Origin: a bacterium
GTDB taxonomy: Bacteria; Muiribacteriota; Ozemobacteria; Ozemobacterales; Ozemobacteraceae
DNA length: 9,382 bases
Direction: 5' to 3'
NCBI GenBank assembly: GCA_016192885.1
Contig: JACPTH010000159.1
Coordinates: forward strand, 1-9,382
A model generated the notes under the pieces. The model was not told where the DNA came from, searched no databases, and was given only the letters and a program-made list of their open reading frames with translations. The position numbers and the translations under genes are program-made. Below are positions 1-6,777 of this stretch, piece after piece. The number at the start of each line of letters is the position of its first letter. The stretch's first letter is position 1.

Positions 1-1508
1 ATGCATGGAGGGACCCATTCCTGGTTTGTCGTTGCCCCAAAAATGGCGACCGCGCCCGCGGGTTTGTCAACATTTCCCGCTTTCAGCCAAGCTTCACAAA
101 AACACTCACCGGTAACAAAATTACCGTTTACGCAAGCGACGCTCCAAATTATTGGAAGCTTCCAACCATTCACGAGTTTCCCGCAATCAACATTGTTGAA
201 CCCGGTGGTTCCCCAGCTTGTGTTGCTACCGTGGCCGATGTAATTTACAAGGCTGCGGCCGCTGTTTAAGCCGTCAAAAATCATGGCCTTAGTCGCTTTA
301 GGGTCGTAAATCTGATCGACCGAAGTAATCTGCCACTTCAAGAGCGCGTCCCGAAGCCAATCAGCTCGAACCGCGTCGGTAGGATTTCCTTGATTACTGG
401 CGATTCCCATTGACTTTCTATACCATGCCGCATCCGCGCCCGTGGATGGGAACTGCTCATAATTTAGGACTTTGGCGACCTGGTATGAAACCTGGGTCGG
501 GGTTGTCGCCGACAATCGGCTGATGATGCAATCCGGAACATGGTCATCGCCTGCAAGTTTCGTATAACATGGGTCAGAATCGGCATTTTCACGAACGCCC
601 TTTAAGGTTGGGACTTGCGGAGCATCCCCAACGATAAGAATATGCGTTAAGTTACCTTTGGCATATTCTTTTTGGACAAATTCTTTGATTTCAGCGGCAG
701 TTTTCCCTGCTTCGCTTGACTTCGCGAAAGTAACTTCGATTCCGCATTTCTTTTTCCAGGCGATAAAAGGAACCATTGCTTCCGCAAAATCATCGAAGCA
801 AATTATCAGAAGACGGCCATTTTCTTGGAGCTTTGGAAGGTCTTTTGTCAAGGGTTTATAATTGATGAAAGCCTGCTTGTAATATGGTTCAAAAACCCTG
901 CTAATCCGAATCGGAGTTTCGATGATATTTCGGTTGTCTCGCCCGTCACCTTGGATGGAGACCTTAAAACGTCTGTGAATCTTCAATAAGTTTTTAACCG
1001 GATTATACTGAATTGGGTTAACCAAAAGCCGAACTCCGCGAACATCTCGGAATCGAAAAGGCGCTTCAATTGTCGCTAATTTGTCGCTAGATGGATACCA
1101 TTTATTTTCGGAATAAGCGGGGCCAAAAACAAAGGGAACGTTAATAGGGTCGATATCACGAGTAAAGTTGCCCCTGCTTGGAACCACAGGAACATCAAGG
1201 CGGATAACTTCTGACTGAATCGAAGAAATTTTTACTTTGGGTTTTTTGATCGGGTCAACCATTACAAGAGCTGAGAAAAAGGGCAACTCAGGGGAATTCT
1301 TTTCAAACGATTGAGCCCCGCCGGTAAGAGAAACTTTCATCGCTTGGCGGCCGGCGACATCAATCTTGGAAAATTCCACGTCCGGTGAATTTATTTCCAG
1401 TTCGGTGTCATTCCCCTTTGTGGTAGCCAGGGAAATGCCATTTGCGGCTAAGGCCGCGGACGTACAACAAACCAAGGCCAACAAGAACAATACTCTAATA
1501 CGACTCAC
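1..1508 (-). CDS. Gingipain-type secreted cysteine peptidase (family C25), 3' end beyond the window
   Basis: The first 502 codons of an exported cysteine endopeptidase of the gingipain family. Translation starts at a GTG at 1508, placed 8 bases after a perfect AAGGAGG. Residues 1-22 form a signal peptide (SRIR n-region, Leu/Val core, ALA-A cleavage site). Residues about 25-215 resemble the C25 propeptide, including the stretch RGVRLLVNPIQYNP. The catalytic domain begins near 225, with ILIVGDAP and then GDDHVPD (about 320-326). The expected dyad is present: His426 in NYIGHGS..WGTTGF and Cys459 in WSVACVNGNF. The His-Cys spacing of 33 equals that of Porphyromonas RgpB as I recall it, and ATTNQEWVPP near the cut matches the segment that follows the active site in gingipains. 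The sequence stops at Cys502, so the rest of the catalytic domain, any Ig-like domain and any sorting or anchor domain are not visible. The gene has its own promoter. Family assignment is firm; Arg versus Lys specificity and the physiological substrate are unknown. Confidence 0.93.
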   Translation of the reverse strand, partial: MSRIRVLFLLALVCCTSAALAANGISLATTKGNDTELEINSPDVEFSKIDVAGRQAMKVSLTGGAQSFEKNSPELPFFSALVMVDPIKKPKVKISSIQSEVIRLDVPVVPSRGNFTRDIDPINVPFVFGPAYSENKWYPSSDKLATIEAPFRFRDVRGVRLLVNPIQYNPVKNLLKIHRRFKVSIQGDGRDNRNIIETPIRISRVFEPYYKQAFINYKPLTKDLPKLQENGRLLIICFDDFAEAMVPFIAWKKKCGIEVTFAKSSEAGKTAAEIKEFVQKEYAKGNLTHILIVGDAPQVPTLKGVRENADSDPCYTKLAGDDHVPDCIISRLSATTPTQVSYQVAKVLNYEQFPSTGADAAWYRKSMGIASNQGNPTDAVRADWLRDALLKWQITSVDQIYDPKATKAMIFDGLNSGRSLVNYIGHGSNTSWGTTGFNNVDCGKLVNGWKLPIIWSVACVNGNFVTGECFCEAWLKAGNVDKPAGAVAIFGATTNQEWVPPC

Positions 1509-1516
1509 TCAAGTAT

Positions 1517-1523
1517 CCTCCTT
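1517..1523 (-). promoter_or_regulatory. Strong Shine-Dalgarno site that fixes the GTG start of the peptidase
   Basis: AAGGAGG is a full match to the anti-Shine-Dalgarno sequence and lies 8 bases before GTG at 1508. A TTG at 1512 is in another frame and stops after five codons, so GTG is the start. Confidence 0.85.
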
Positions 1524-1540
1524 AAAAAATTGGGTTTCTA

Positions 1541-1570
1541 ATTATACAAGGTGGGTATGGAAGTTGCCAA
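1541..1570 (-). promoter_or_regulatory. Sigma-70-like promoter of the C25 peptidase gene
   Basis: On the minus strand a -35 box TTGGCA (1570-1565; consensus TTGACA) is followed by an 18-base spacer and a perfect -10 box TATAAT (1546-1541). Transcription would start near 1534, giving a leader of about 25 bases that contains the AAGGAGG. The promoter lies in the 83-base gap after the RNase G stop, just downstream of a T9 run (1580-1572). It implies that the peptidase can be expressed independently of the RNase G operon. This is inferred from sequence only. Confidence 0.72.
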
Positions 1571-1591
1571 CAAAAAAAAATAGAATTCGAT

Positions 1592-3091
1592 TTATTTTAG
1601 GGGCTCCATTTTACTTTGACTTAATACCGGTTCAATTTTAAACGCTTCGATCGAACAGGTTTTATCCTCGACGAAAATTACTTCACGATTGGCGCGAGCA
1701 GCAAGTTCCTTTAATCTGAATTCCTCGTCTTCCTTGAAAAAAAATACGACCTCGGGATGTCCGGTAACAATGATTTTTTCGGTATCAAATCTTTTGGCGT
1801 CTTCCAAAACCGTCTTCCTTATACGATTAGCTATTGTCGAAACCGAGAGGGTCACTCCATCGCCCCCGCATCGCGGACACTCCGATTTTAAAATCTCTTC
1901 AATACTATGCGAGGTTCGACGCCGAGTCATTTGAACCAATCCTAATTCTGAGATATCAAGAATATGAGGGCGGTTTCGATCTCCTTTGAAAGCTTCTCGC
2001 AAAGATTTAACGACTTGGTCTCTGTGTTTGGGGTTTTCCATATCAATAAAATCTATGACAATCACCCCCGCTAAATTTCGTATCCGTACTTGGCGGGCAA
2101 TTTCCTTTGCCGCCTCCATGTTAACTCGAAAAACCGTTTCTTCAAGACCTGAGCCGCCGCTAAACCTGCCTGAATTTACATCAATCGAAACCAAAGCTTC
2201 GGTTCGCTCAAGAAAAATATACCCTCCCGATTTTAACCAAAGTTTTTTTTGAAGCGCATTTTTTATTTCATTTTCGATTCCGAATTTCTCGAAAAGAGGA
2301 ACATCGCCTTCGTACAATTCCATTGAGGCTCTTTGAAGAGGGGAAAGAAAATCGCAAACTTCCAAAATGGATTTATACTCTTCAGCCGAATCGATTACAA
2401 ACTTCGAAACATCATCCGTAAAAAAATCACGTACTAGTTTCATCGGAAGCGAAAGGTCTTGGTGAATAAGGGAAAATAGGGGCATCGACTTCGCCTTTTC
2501 CTCGATTTTCCTCCACAATTTGAGAAGAAACTTAAGATCGGAGTTCAATTCTCGCTCTTCCACGCCCTCCGCGGCTGTCCTAAGAATTATTCCCATCCCC
2601 TTTGGACATACTTTTCGCCCGATGCTTCTTAACCTTTCTCGCTCGGTTTCATTTCCGATAATCCGAGATACTCCGATATGATCGACCAAAGGGGTGAGAA
2701 CCAAGTAGCGCCCAGGCAAGGAAAGAATCATTGTCGATCGAGGGCCTTTACCTGCGCTCGGTTCCTTTAGAACCTGCACTAGCACTTCCTGCCCGACTTT
2801 AATCATATCCTGGATCAAGTTTCTATAAACATCTTTGAAATCTTCCTCAGAATCGGCGCCGGCCACGGATTCTACGCTGCTTAACGTAAGAAACGCATCT
2901 TTTTGTTGACCAATGTTCACGAAAGCGGATTGCATTCCCGACATTATATTTGCCACTCTTCCCTTAAAAATGCACCCGACAATCTTTTCCGTATCCTTTA
3001 CGTCAAAAAACAACTCTTGAAGAACCTCGTTTTCAAGAATTGCGGCCCTGGTTTCATACGGTCCGACATTCACTATTATTTTACGTGTCAA
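1592..3091 (-). CDS. rng: Ribonuclease G (RNase E/G family endoribonuclease)
   Basis: A 499-residue single-strand-specific endoribonuclease that takes part in rRNA maturation and mRNA decay in the cytoplasm. The length matches RNase G (about 490 residues) and leaves no room for the long degradosome scaffold of RNase E. An S1 RNA-binding domain covers about residues 36-120 (FKGRVANIMSGMQSAFVNIG). The catalytic DNase I-like region has both metal-binding aspartates: Asp304 in ALVSIDVNSGRF and Asp347 in GVIVIDFIDMENP. The conserved GLVQMTRRRTSHS follows, then the zinc-link CPRCGGDG (Cys405, Cys408). The N-terminus lacks any extension before the usual KIIVNVGPYETRAAILE. The start is a TTG with AGGAG six bases upstream; a TAG lies four codons before it in frame, so no longer start is possible. 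It follows the radical SAM/DUF2344 pair after a 113-base gap, an order shared with many bacteria. All key residues are present. Confidence 0.96.
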   Translation of the reverse strand: MTRKIIVNVGPYETRAAILENEVLQELFFDVKDTEKIVGCIFKGRVANIMSGMQSAFVNIGQQKDAFLTLSSVESVAGADSEEDFKDVYRNLIQDMIKVGQEVLVQVLKEPSAGKGPRSTMILSLPGRYLVLTPLVDHIGVSRIIGNETERERLRSIGRKVCPKGMGIILRTAAEGVEERELNSDLKFLLKLWRKIEEKAKSMPLFSLIHQDLSLPMKLVRDFFTDDVSKFVIDSAEEYKSILEVCDFLSPLQRASMELYEGDVPLFEKFGIENEIKNALQKKLWLKSGGYIFLERTEALVSIDVNSGRFSGGSGLEETVFRVNMEAAKEIARQVRIRNLAGVIVIDFIDMENPKHRDQVVKSLREAFKGDRNRPHILDISELGLVQMTRRRTSHSIEEILKSECPRCGGDGVTLSVSTIANRIRKTVLEDAKRFDTEKIIVTGHPEVVFFFKEDEEFRLKELAARANREVIFVEDKTCSIEAFKIEPVLSQSKMEPLK

Positions 3092-3102
3092 ACAAGGCTC
3101 CT
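3089..3102 (-). promoter_or_regulatory. Ribosome binding site and TTG start of RNase G
   Basis: AGGAG (3102-3098) stands six bases before TTG (3091-3089). The in-frame TAG just upstream and the conserved N-terminus leave this as the only plausible start. Confidence 0.8.
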
Positions 3103-3204
3103 ATAAAAGGTTGATTGAAGCGAAATCGAAAAAAAAATGTTAAATGTTTCTCGGGTCATTTCGTATCAGTAAAAGGCTTTCGAGCTTTGGAATAATACCA
3201 GCAA

Positions 3205-3870
3205 TCATGGAAAGATTGCAATTCGCTCAATTAAATCAATATTATAGCCCGCTTCACCCAGAAAGTTCAGAAGCGCGTTTATGATTTTCGAGGCCGATGG
3301 AGAATTGGGTTGTCCCTGCTGAAAATCAATAATGATGGAACTTGTCTCATGGTCAGCCTCTTGGGTTCCGATGATTTGGAAAAAGTTTCCGAGCGGATAT
3401 TGTTTAGCTCCGCTTGCTTTTTTTGAATCGATAAGTCGATGGGAATTTGAAAAAAATTCTTTTATTAGCAGGGAGATTTTTTTGTCTGAATCATGAAAAA
3501 CAAAGCGGTAGCGTACTCGAGAATTATTCCAGTTCATTTTGGATTCTGAGGAAATTTCAGTAATTTCAAGGATCTTTAGACCTTGAGGCATTTGCGGAGA
3601 AAGGGATTCCCGGATTTCCGAGATGGGAATTTTTTTATCCAGAAAAAAATCAATGATCTCGTATTGGCTTGCGTGACCCAACGGAAGGGGAGGCCCCAAA
3701 CAAACTTTGGGCCTCACATGGAAACCATGGGTAAGCTTGTAAGGCAATCCGCTTCTTCGAATGGCTCTTATTAAAGCTTTCATCGTGTCAAGGTGAGAAA
3801 AGTATATCCCGGCTCCCGTTCGGGAGTAGATGGCTCGAAAAGAAAATTCTTCAGTTGGCGCGGTTGTCAT
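3205..3870 (-). CDS. Radical SAM-linked partner protein, DUF2344/TIGR03936 family
   Basis: A 221-residue cytoplasmic protein of the family that is found next to, or fused to, B12-binding-type radical SAM proteins. The N-terminal half carries the family signature: an early strand FRAIYSRTGAGIYFSHLD (about 11-28), then RAIRRSGLPYKLTHGFHVRP (about 35-54) and LGPPLPLGHASQYEIIDFFL (about 58-77). The C-terminal part (about 115-221) is less conserved and ends in a hydrophobic strand. No catalytic motif is evident. The ATG overlaps the stop of the radical SAM gene as ATGA, so translation is probably coupled and the two products probably act together. Its ribosome binding site within the upstream gene is weak, which fits coupling. 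The biochemical role of the family is not established to my knowledge; a link to RNA or ribosome modification is a guess from the RNase G neighbourhood. Confidence 0.9.
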   Translation of the reverse strand: MTTAPTEEFSFRAIYSRTGAGIYFSHLDTMKALIRAIRRSGLPYKLTHGFHVRPKVCLGPPLPLGHASQYEIIDFFLDKKIPISEIRESLSPQMPQGLKILEITEISSESKMNWNNSRVRYRFVFHDSDKKISLLIKEFFSNSHRLIDSKKASGAKQYPLGNFFQIIGTQEADHETSSIIIDFQQGQPNSPSASKIINALLNFLGEAGYNIDLIERIAIFP

Positions 3871-5675
3871 GAAATTTCTACGCCCGCGATAGAAGCGGCT
3901 CGCTCATATTCCGATTTAAAGAATGGGGAGAGAACTTGGAAATCGACGAAATCCCATGGAAGGGGCGTAGAAAGAGGGCGCGCCTTAATATATTCGCCGG
4001 GATCAACCTTGGCTTCCTCGAAAGCTTTTATCCATTTCGGGAAATCAAAGTGCTCGGTCCAAGCGTCAAAACGACAACCCAATTTATGAGCGGCCATAAG
4101 AGCCGCACAAACTCGCTCATCTCCGCGGGAAAAAACTCCTTCCAAAAAACAAAGGGATTCTTTTCGCCAAGAAACCTTTGCGCGAGTCTTAGCCAATCCC
4201 CGGCAAGCAATGGCTCTTCGCTCGGCCATTTGCCTGGGTTCAAGCTGCGGGGCCCATTGAAATGGAGTGAAAGGTTTAGGCACAAAACCGGATAAACTGA
4301 TCGAAATTTGTTTTTTCTTTTTCATTTTTCGCAGGACATTTTCCATTTTCAGCACCAATTCAGCGATTCCCTCAACATCGGTTTCAGATTCAAAAGGCAA
4401 GCCGATCATAAAATACAATTTCATGGTTTGGGATTGCGAGAATTTTGTGTCTTCAAGCACCTGAAAAATATCCTGCTCGGAAATGTTCTTGCCGATAATA
4501 TCGCGCAACCGCTGAGTACCGGCTTCAGGGGCAAAGGTAAGCCCGCTATCCTTGATTCCCAAAGTGTCTTTTAAAAGCCGCCTGGCGGGATCATCCATGC
4601 GAACCGAAGGAATGGCAAGCGTTTGTTCCGGATAGACTTTCCGGGATGAAAGAGTTTCAATAAGACGTCCTAAACAACTATAGTCGGAAGTTGACAATGA
4701 TAACAATCCAAGAGTTTCATCGCCGGTATTTTTTAACAATTCATTGCCGTATTTTACAAGATCTTCAACGGAACGTTCTCGTTTAGGCCGATAATAAAAC
4801 CCTGCATGGCAGAATCGGCAGCCCTTTACGCATCCGCGAAAAATTTCAAGGGGAACGCGGTCATGAACAGCTTCAATGTGTGAAACCAGAGGTCTAACGG
4901 GAGGATAAGATGTCGAAAATCCTTTAAATATACGCCTTTTAACGGGGGCCGGAAACCTTGGAACCCAAAACCCTTCAATCTCCGAAACGCTCTTGAGAAT
5001 ATCTTTCCTTTGAATTCCGCGAAGTTTGGCGCCAATAAAAAGTTTGGCAAGCTCCAGAAAAGCTTCTTCCCCGTCTCCTATCAAAATAGCGTCAAAGAAT
5101 TCGGAAAGCGGGAGAGGATTTGACGCGGATGGCCCCCCCCCGATTACAAGGGGGCCGGAAGACCTATCCTGCCACCTTAATGGAATATTTGAAAGATCTA
5201 AAAGATTTAGAACGTTAGTAAAAGTCATTTCGTATGGAAGCGTAATTCCAAGCAAATCAAACTCGAAAACCGGGCGTTTCGATTCAAGCCCGAACAACGG
5301 AATTCGTTTCCGACGAAGAAGCTCCTCGAAATCGACCCAGGGAGAGAAAACTCGCTCTACTTGAATCTGAGGGTCTGAATTTAGGGACTCATAAAAAATT
5401 TTTAGGGCAATGTTTGACATTCCAAGCTCATAAAGATCAGGAAATCCAAGGCAAATATTGAGGATAGCATCGGGTTTTAAGAAGGCTTGATTCCATTCCC
5501 CGCCGATGTATCGGAATCGAATGGCACCGGCGTACGACAAGCCGAGGCGATTTCTAAGAAGCTGAATTTTCAAATAATCTCTTATCGAAAGCGGATCTCC
5601 GCTCTCGTTGCTTTGATAGGAGGGCGACGGATTCCGGTCAATATCTTTTTGCAATTTTTCGCCGTCAAAACTCAT
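3867..5675 (-). CDS. B12-binding-type radical SAM protein, TIGR03960-like
   Basis: A 602-residue radical SAM enzyme. The N-terminal part (about 40-250) has the YgiQ/TIGR03960-type layout: ICLGFPDLYELGMSNIALKI (75-94), FGLESKRPV, LGITLPYEMTFTNVLNLLDL, then IGGGPSASNPLPLSEFFDAI (178-197) and IGDGEEA. This corresponds to the cobalamin-binding-like region, though I see no classical DxHxxG cobalamin motif. The iron-sulfur cluster motif CxxxCxxC is intact at Cys282, Cys286 and Cys289 in FRGCVKGCRFCHAGFYYRP. Later family blocks are FAPEAGTQRLRDIIGKN (381-397), FMIGLPFESETDVEGIAEL (422-440) and FVPKPFTPFQW (464-474). The ATG lies 2 bases after the TPR lipoprotein stop, and the stop overlaps the next gene, so it belongs to an operon. 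The C-terminus ends shortly after PLPWDFVDFQV and lacks the cysteine cluster I expect in this family. A nine-G run encodes Gly179-181. The reaction and substrate are unknown. Confidence 0.92.
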   Translation of the reverse strand: MSFDGEKLQKDIDRNPSPSYQSNESGDPLSIRDYLKIQLLRNRLGLSYAGAIRFRYIGGEWNQAFLKPDAILNICLGFPDLYELGMSNIALKIFYESLNSDPQIQVERVFSPWVDFEELLRRKRIPLFGLESKRPVFEFDLLGITLPYEMTFTNVLNLLDLSNIPLRWQDRSSGPLVIGGGPSASNPLPLSEFFDAILIGDGEEAFLELAKLFIGAKLRGIQRKDILKSVSEIEGFWVPRFPAPVKRRIFKGFSTSYPPVRPLVSHIEAVHDRVPLEIFRGCVKGCRFCHAGFYYRPKRERSVEDLVKYGNELLKNTGDETLGLLSLSTSDYSCLGRLIETLSSRKVYPEQTLAIPSVRMDDPARRLLKDTLGIKDSGLTFAPEAGTQRLRDIIGKNISEQDIFQVLEDTKFSQSQTMKLYFMIGLPFESETDVEGIAELVLKMENVLRKMKKKKQISISLSGFVPKPFTPFQWAPQLEPRQMAERRAIACRGLAKTRAKVSWRKESLCFLEGVFSRGDERVCAALMAAHKLGCRFDAWTEHFDFPKWIKAFEEAKVDPGEYIKARPLSTPLPWDFVDFQVLSPFFKSEYERAASIAGVEIS

Positions 5676-5677
5676 TA

Positions 5678-6655
5678 TTATTCTTTTTCCAAAAGCTTTT
5701 GCTCGGCTTGGGCGATTTTCTTTTGTACGTAAGAATTCTTTGAATTAATCCCTTGAGCGGCATTATATGCAGCCAGCGCGGATGCGTATTCCTTGCGAGA
5801 CGCGTAAATATCTCCGAGATTTACGTAAGCATCGAAATAATCGGGAACCAGTTCGATAGCTTTTTTGTAATGGGAAATTGCGATTTGTAATTTACCCTTT
5901 CTGTGATTAATTACTCCGAGATGATAATGAGCGGCGGAATCTTTCTCATCAATCCGAACGATTGCCTCAAATTCTCTCTCCGAAGCGTCGAAAAGCCCTT
6001 CAAGCAAATAAATTTCTCCTAATGCCTTATGAACTTTTAAATCTCCTCGATTTTTCACTTGAAATGCCCGAAAATGCTTTATAGCCTCGCGATAATCTCC
6101 CTTTTCTTGATAAATTTTCCCAAGGGCGTAACGGGCTTTAAGATGGTATTGGTTGTAATCAATGCATCTTTTTAGAAGGGTGATTCCATCATCCACTCGC
6201 TCGTTATCCATTAGAAAAATAGCAAGATTGTAATAGACCTCCGAATACCGCGGATCTAATCTTAGCGTGGTTTGCCATTCCGCGATAGCGTCATCAATGT
6301 AGCCTAGCTTGTAATAGGCAAGCCCGAGATTATGATGAGCATCAATGAACAAAGGTTCCTCATCGAGAGCTTTTCTGATGTTTTGAATGGAAACTCTTAA
6401 GCGGCCGTAATGCCCGGCGAGGGTCCCATATAAATAGTTTTCTTGCGCCCTTGAGGAAACTTCTTTTTCATTCTTTCCAACCCGCTTTCCTGGCGGAGGG
6501 AGAAGCTTAGAAATAGGAATCTGCTTTATTTTGTCGGAAATTCGAAAATGAATAACCTGTTTTTTCGATTTTGAACTTTTACAACCCGTTAAAACAAACG
6601 AAGCGATTACGATAAGGAGGAGAAAAACAAACCATTTTTTTCCTTGAAAATTCAT
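5678..6655 (-). CDS. TPR-repeat lipoprotein
   Basis: A 325-residue lipoprotein built almost entirely of tetratricopeptide repeats. Residues 1-24 are a type II signal peptide (basic GKK, hydrophobic FLLLIVIASF, lipobox LTGC), with Cys25 as the predicted lipidation site. The next residue is Lys rather than Asp, which would favour the outer membrane if E. coli sorting rules apply. After a basic, proline-containing linker (about 26-70) come seven TPR units with no linkers: 71-103, 104-137, 138-171, 172-205, 206-239, 240-273 and 274-307. A short charged helix closes the protein. Such superhelices bind peptides or partner proteins; no enzyme motif is present. The stop is 2 bases from the ATG of the radical SAM gene, so the two are probably cotranscribed although one product is in the envelope and the other in the cytosol. 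In place of a normal ribosome binding site it has a G9 run. The specific partner is unknown. Confidence 0.9.
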   Translation of the reverse strand: MNFQGKKWFVFLLLIVIASFVLTGCKSSKSKKQVIHFRISDKIKQIPISKLLPPPGKRVGKNEKEVSSRAQENYLYGTLAGHYGRLRVSIQNIRKALDEEPLFIDAHHNLGLAYYKLGYIDDAIAEWQTTLRLDPRYSEVYYNLAIFLMDNERVDDGITLLKRCIDYNQYHLKARYALGKIYQEKGDYREAIKHFRAFQVKNRGDLKVHKALGEIYLLEGLFDASEREFEAIVRIDEKDSAAHYHLGVINHRKGKLQIAISHYKKAIELVPDYFDAYVNLGDIYASRKEYASALAAYNAAQGINSKNSYVQKKIAQAEQKLLEKE

Positions 6656-6670
6656 GTATTGCCCCCCCCC
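6656..6670 (-). promoter_or_regulatory. Nine-G run in the ribosome binding site of the TPR lipoprotein gene
   Basis: On the minus strand AAAGGGGGGGGGC lies directly upstream of the lipoprotein ATG. The run (6670-6662) ends 6 bases before the start, and there is no other Shine-Dalgarno candidate. AGGGGG can pair with the anti-Shine-Dalgarno sequence with a single G-U wobble. A change in run length by slippage would shift the spacing and could alter translation. The remaining part of this 122-base gap shows no convincing promoter or terminator. Confidence 0.5.
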
Positions 6671-6777
6671 TTTCAGTACTGTAAGCGTTCACTCGGTTTA
6701 GACAAAGAATGATAAATAACAGAAGGTTTCAAATAAAATGAATCTAATTTTCGGCATCCTCTTAAGGAAAGGCGAAG

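Noticed and set aside
1572..1580. T9 run after RNase G as an intrinsic terminator
   Set aside because: Only an all-A/U pairing (AAAATA/TATTTT around a 10-base loop) precedes it, with no GC-rich stem. A weak terminator is possible but not supportable.
1366..1641. Plus-strand frame of 91 codons across the RNase G-peptidase gap
   Set aside because: It is antisense to the signal peptide and start of the C25 peptidase and to the RNase G end; no ribosome binding site or protein-like pattern.
3129..3160. T9 run upstream of RNase G as an attenuator or terminator
   Set aside because: The only stem nearby is 5 bp (AAATG/CATTT, 10-base loop) and is separated from the run by AACA. This is too weak to call.
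6698..6757. A 19-codon minus-strand reading frame in the NHL-lipoprotein gap
   Set aside because: AAGAGG abuts its ATG with no spacing, the peptide has no recognisable features, and frames of this length arise by chance.
6656..6777. Promoter for the lipoprotein operon
   Set aside because: TTGAAA occurs, but no acceptable -10 box lies at 16-18 bases from it; a promoter may exist but is not visible.
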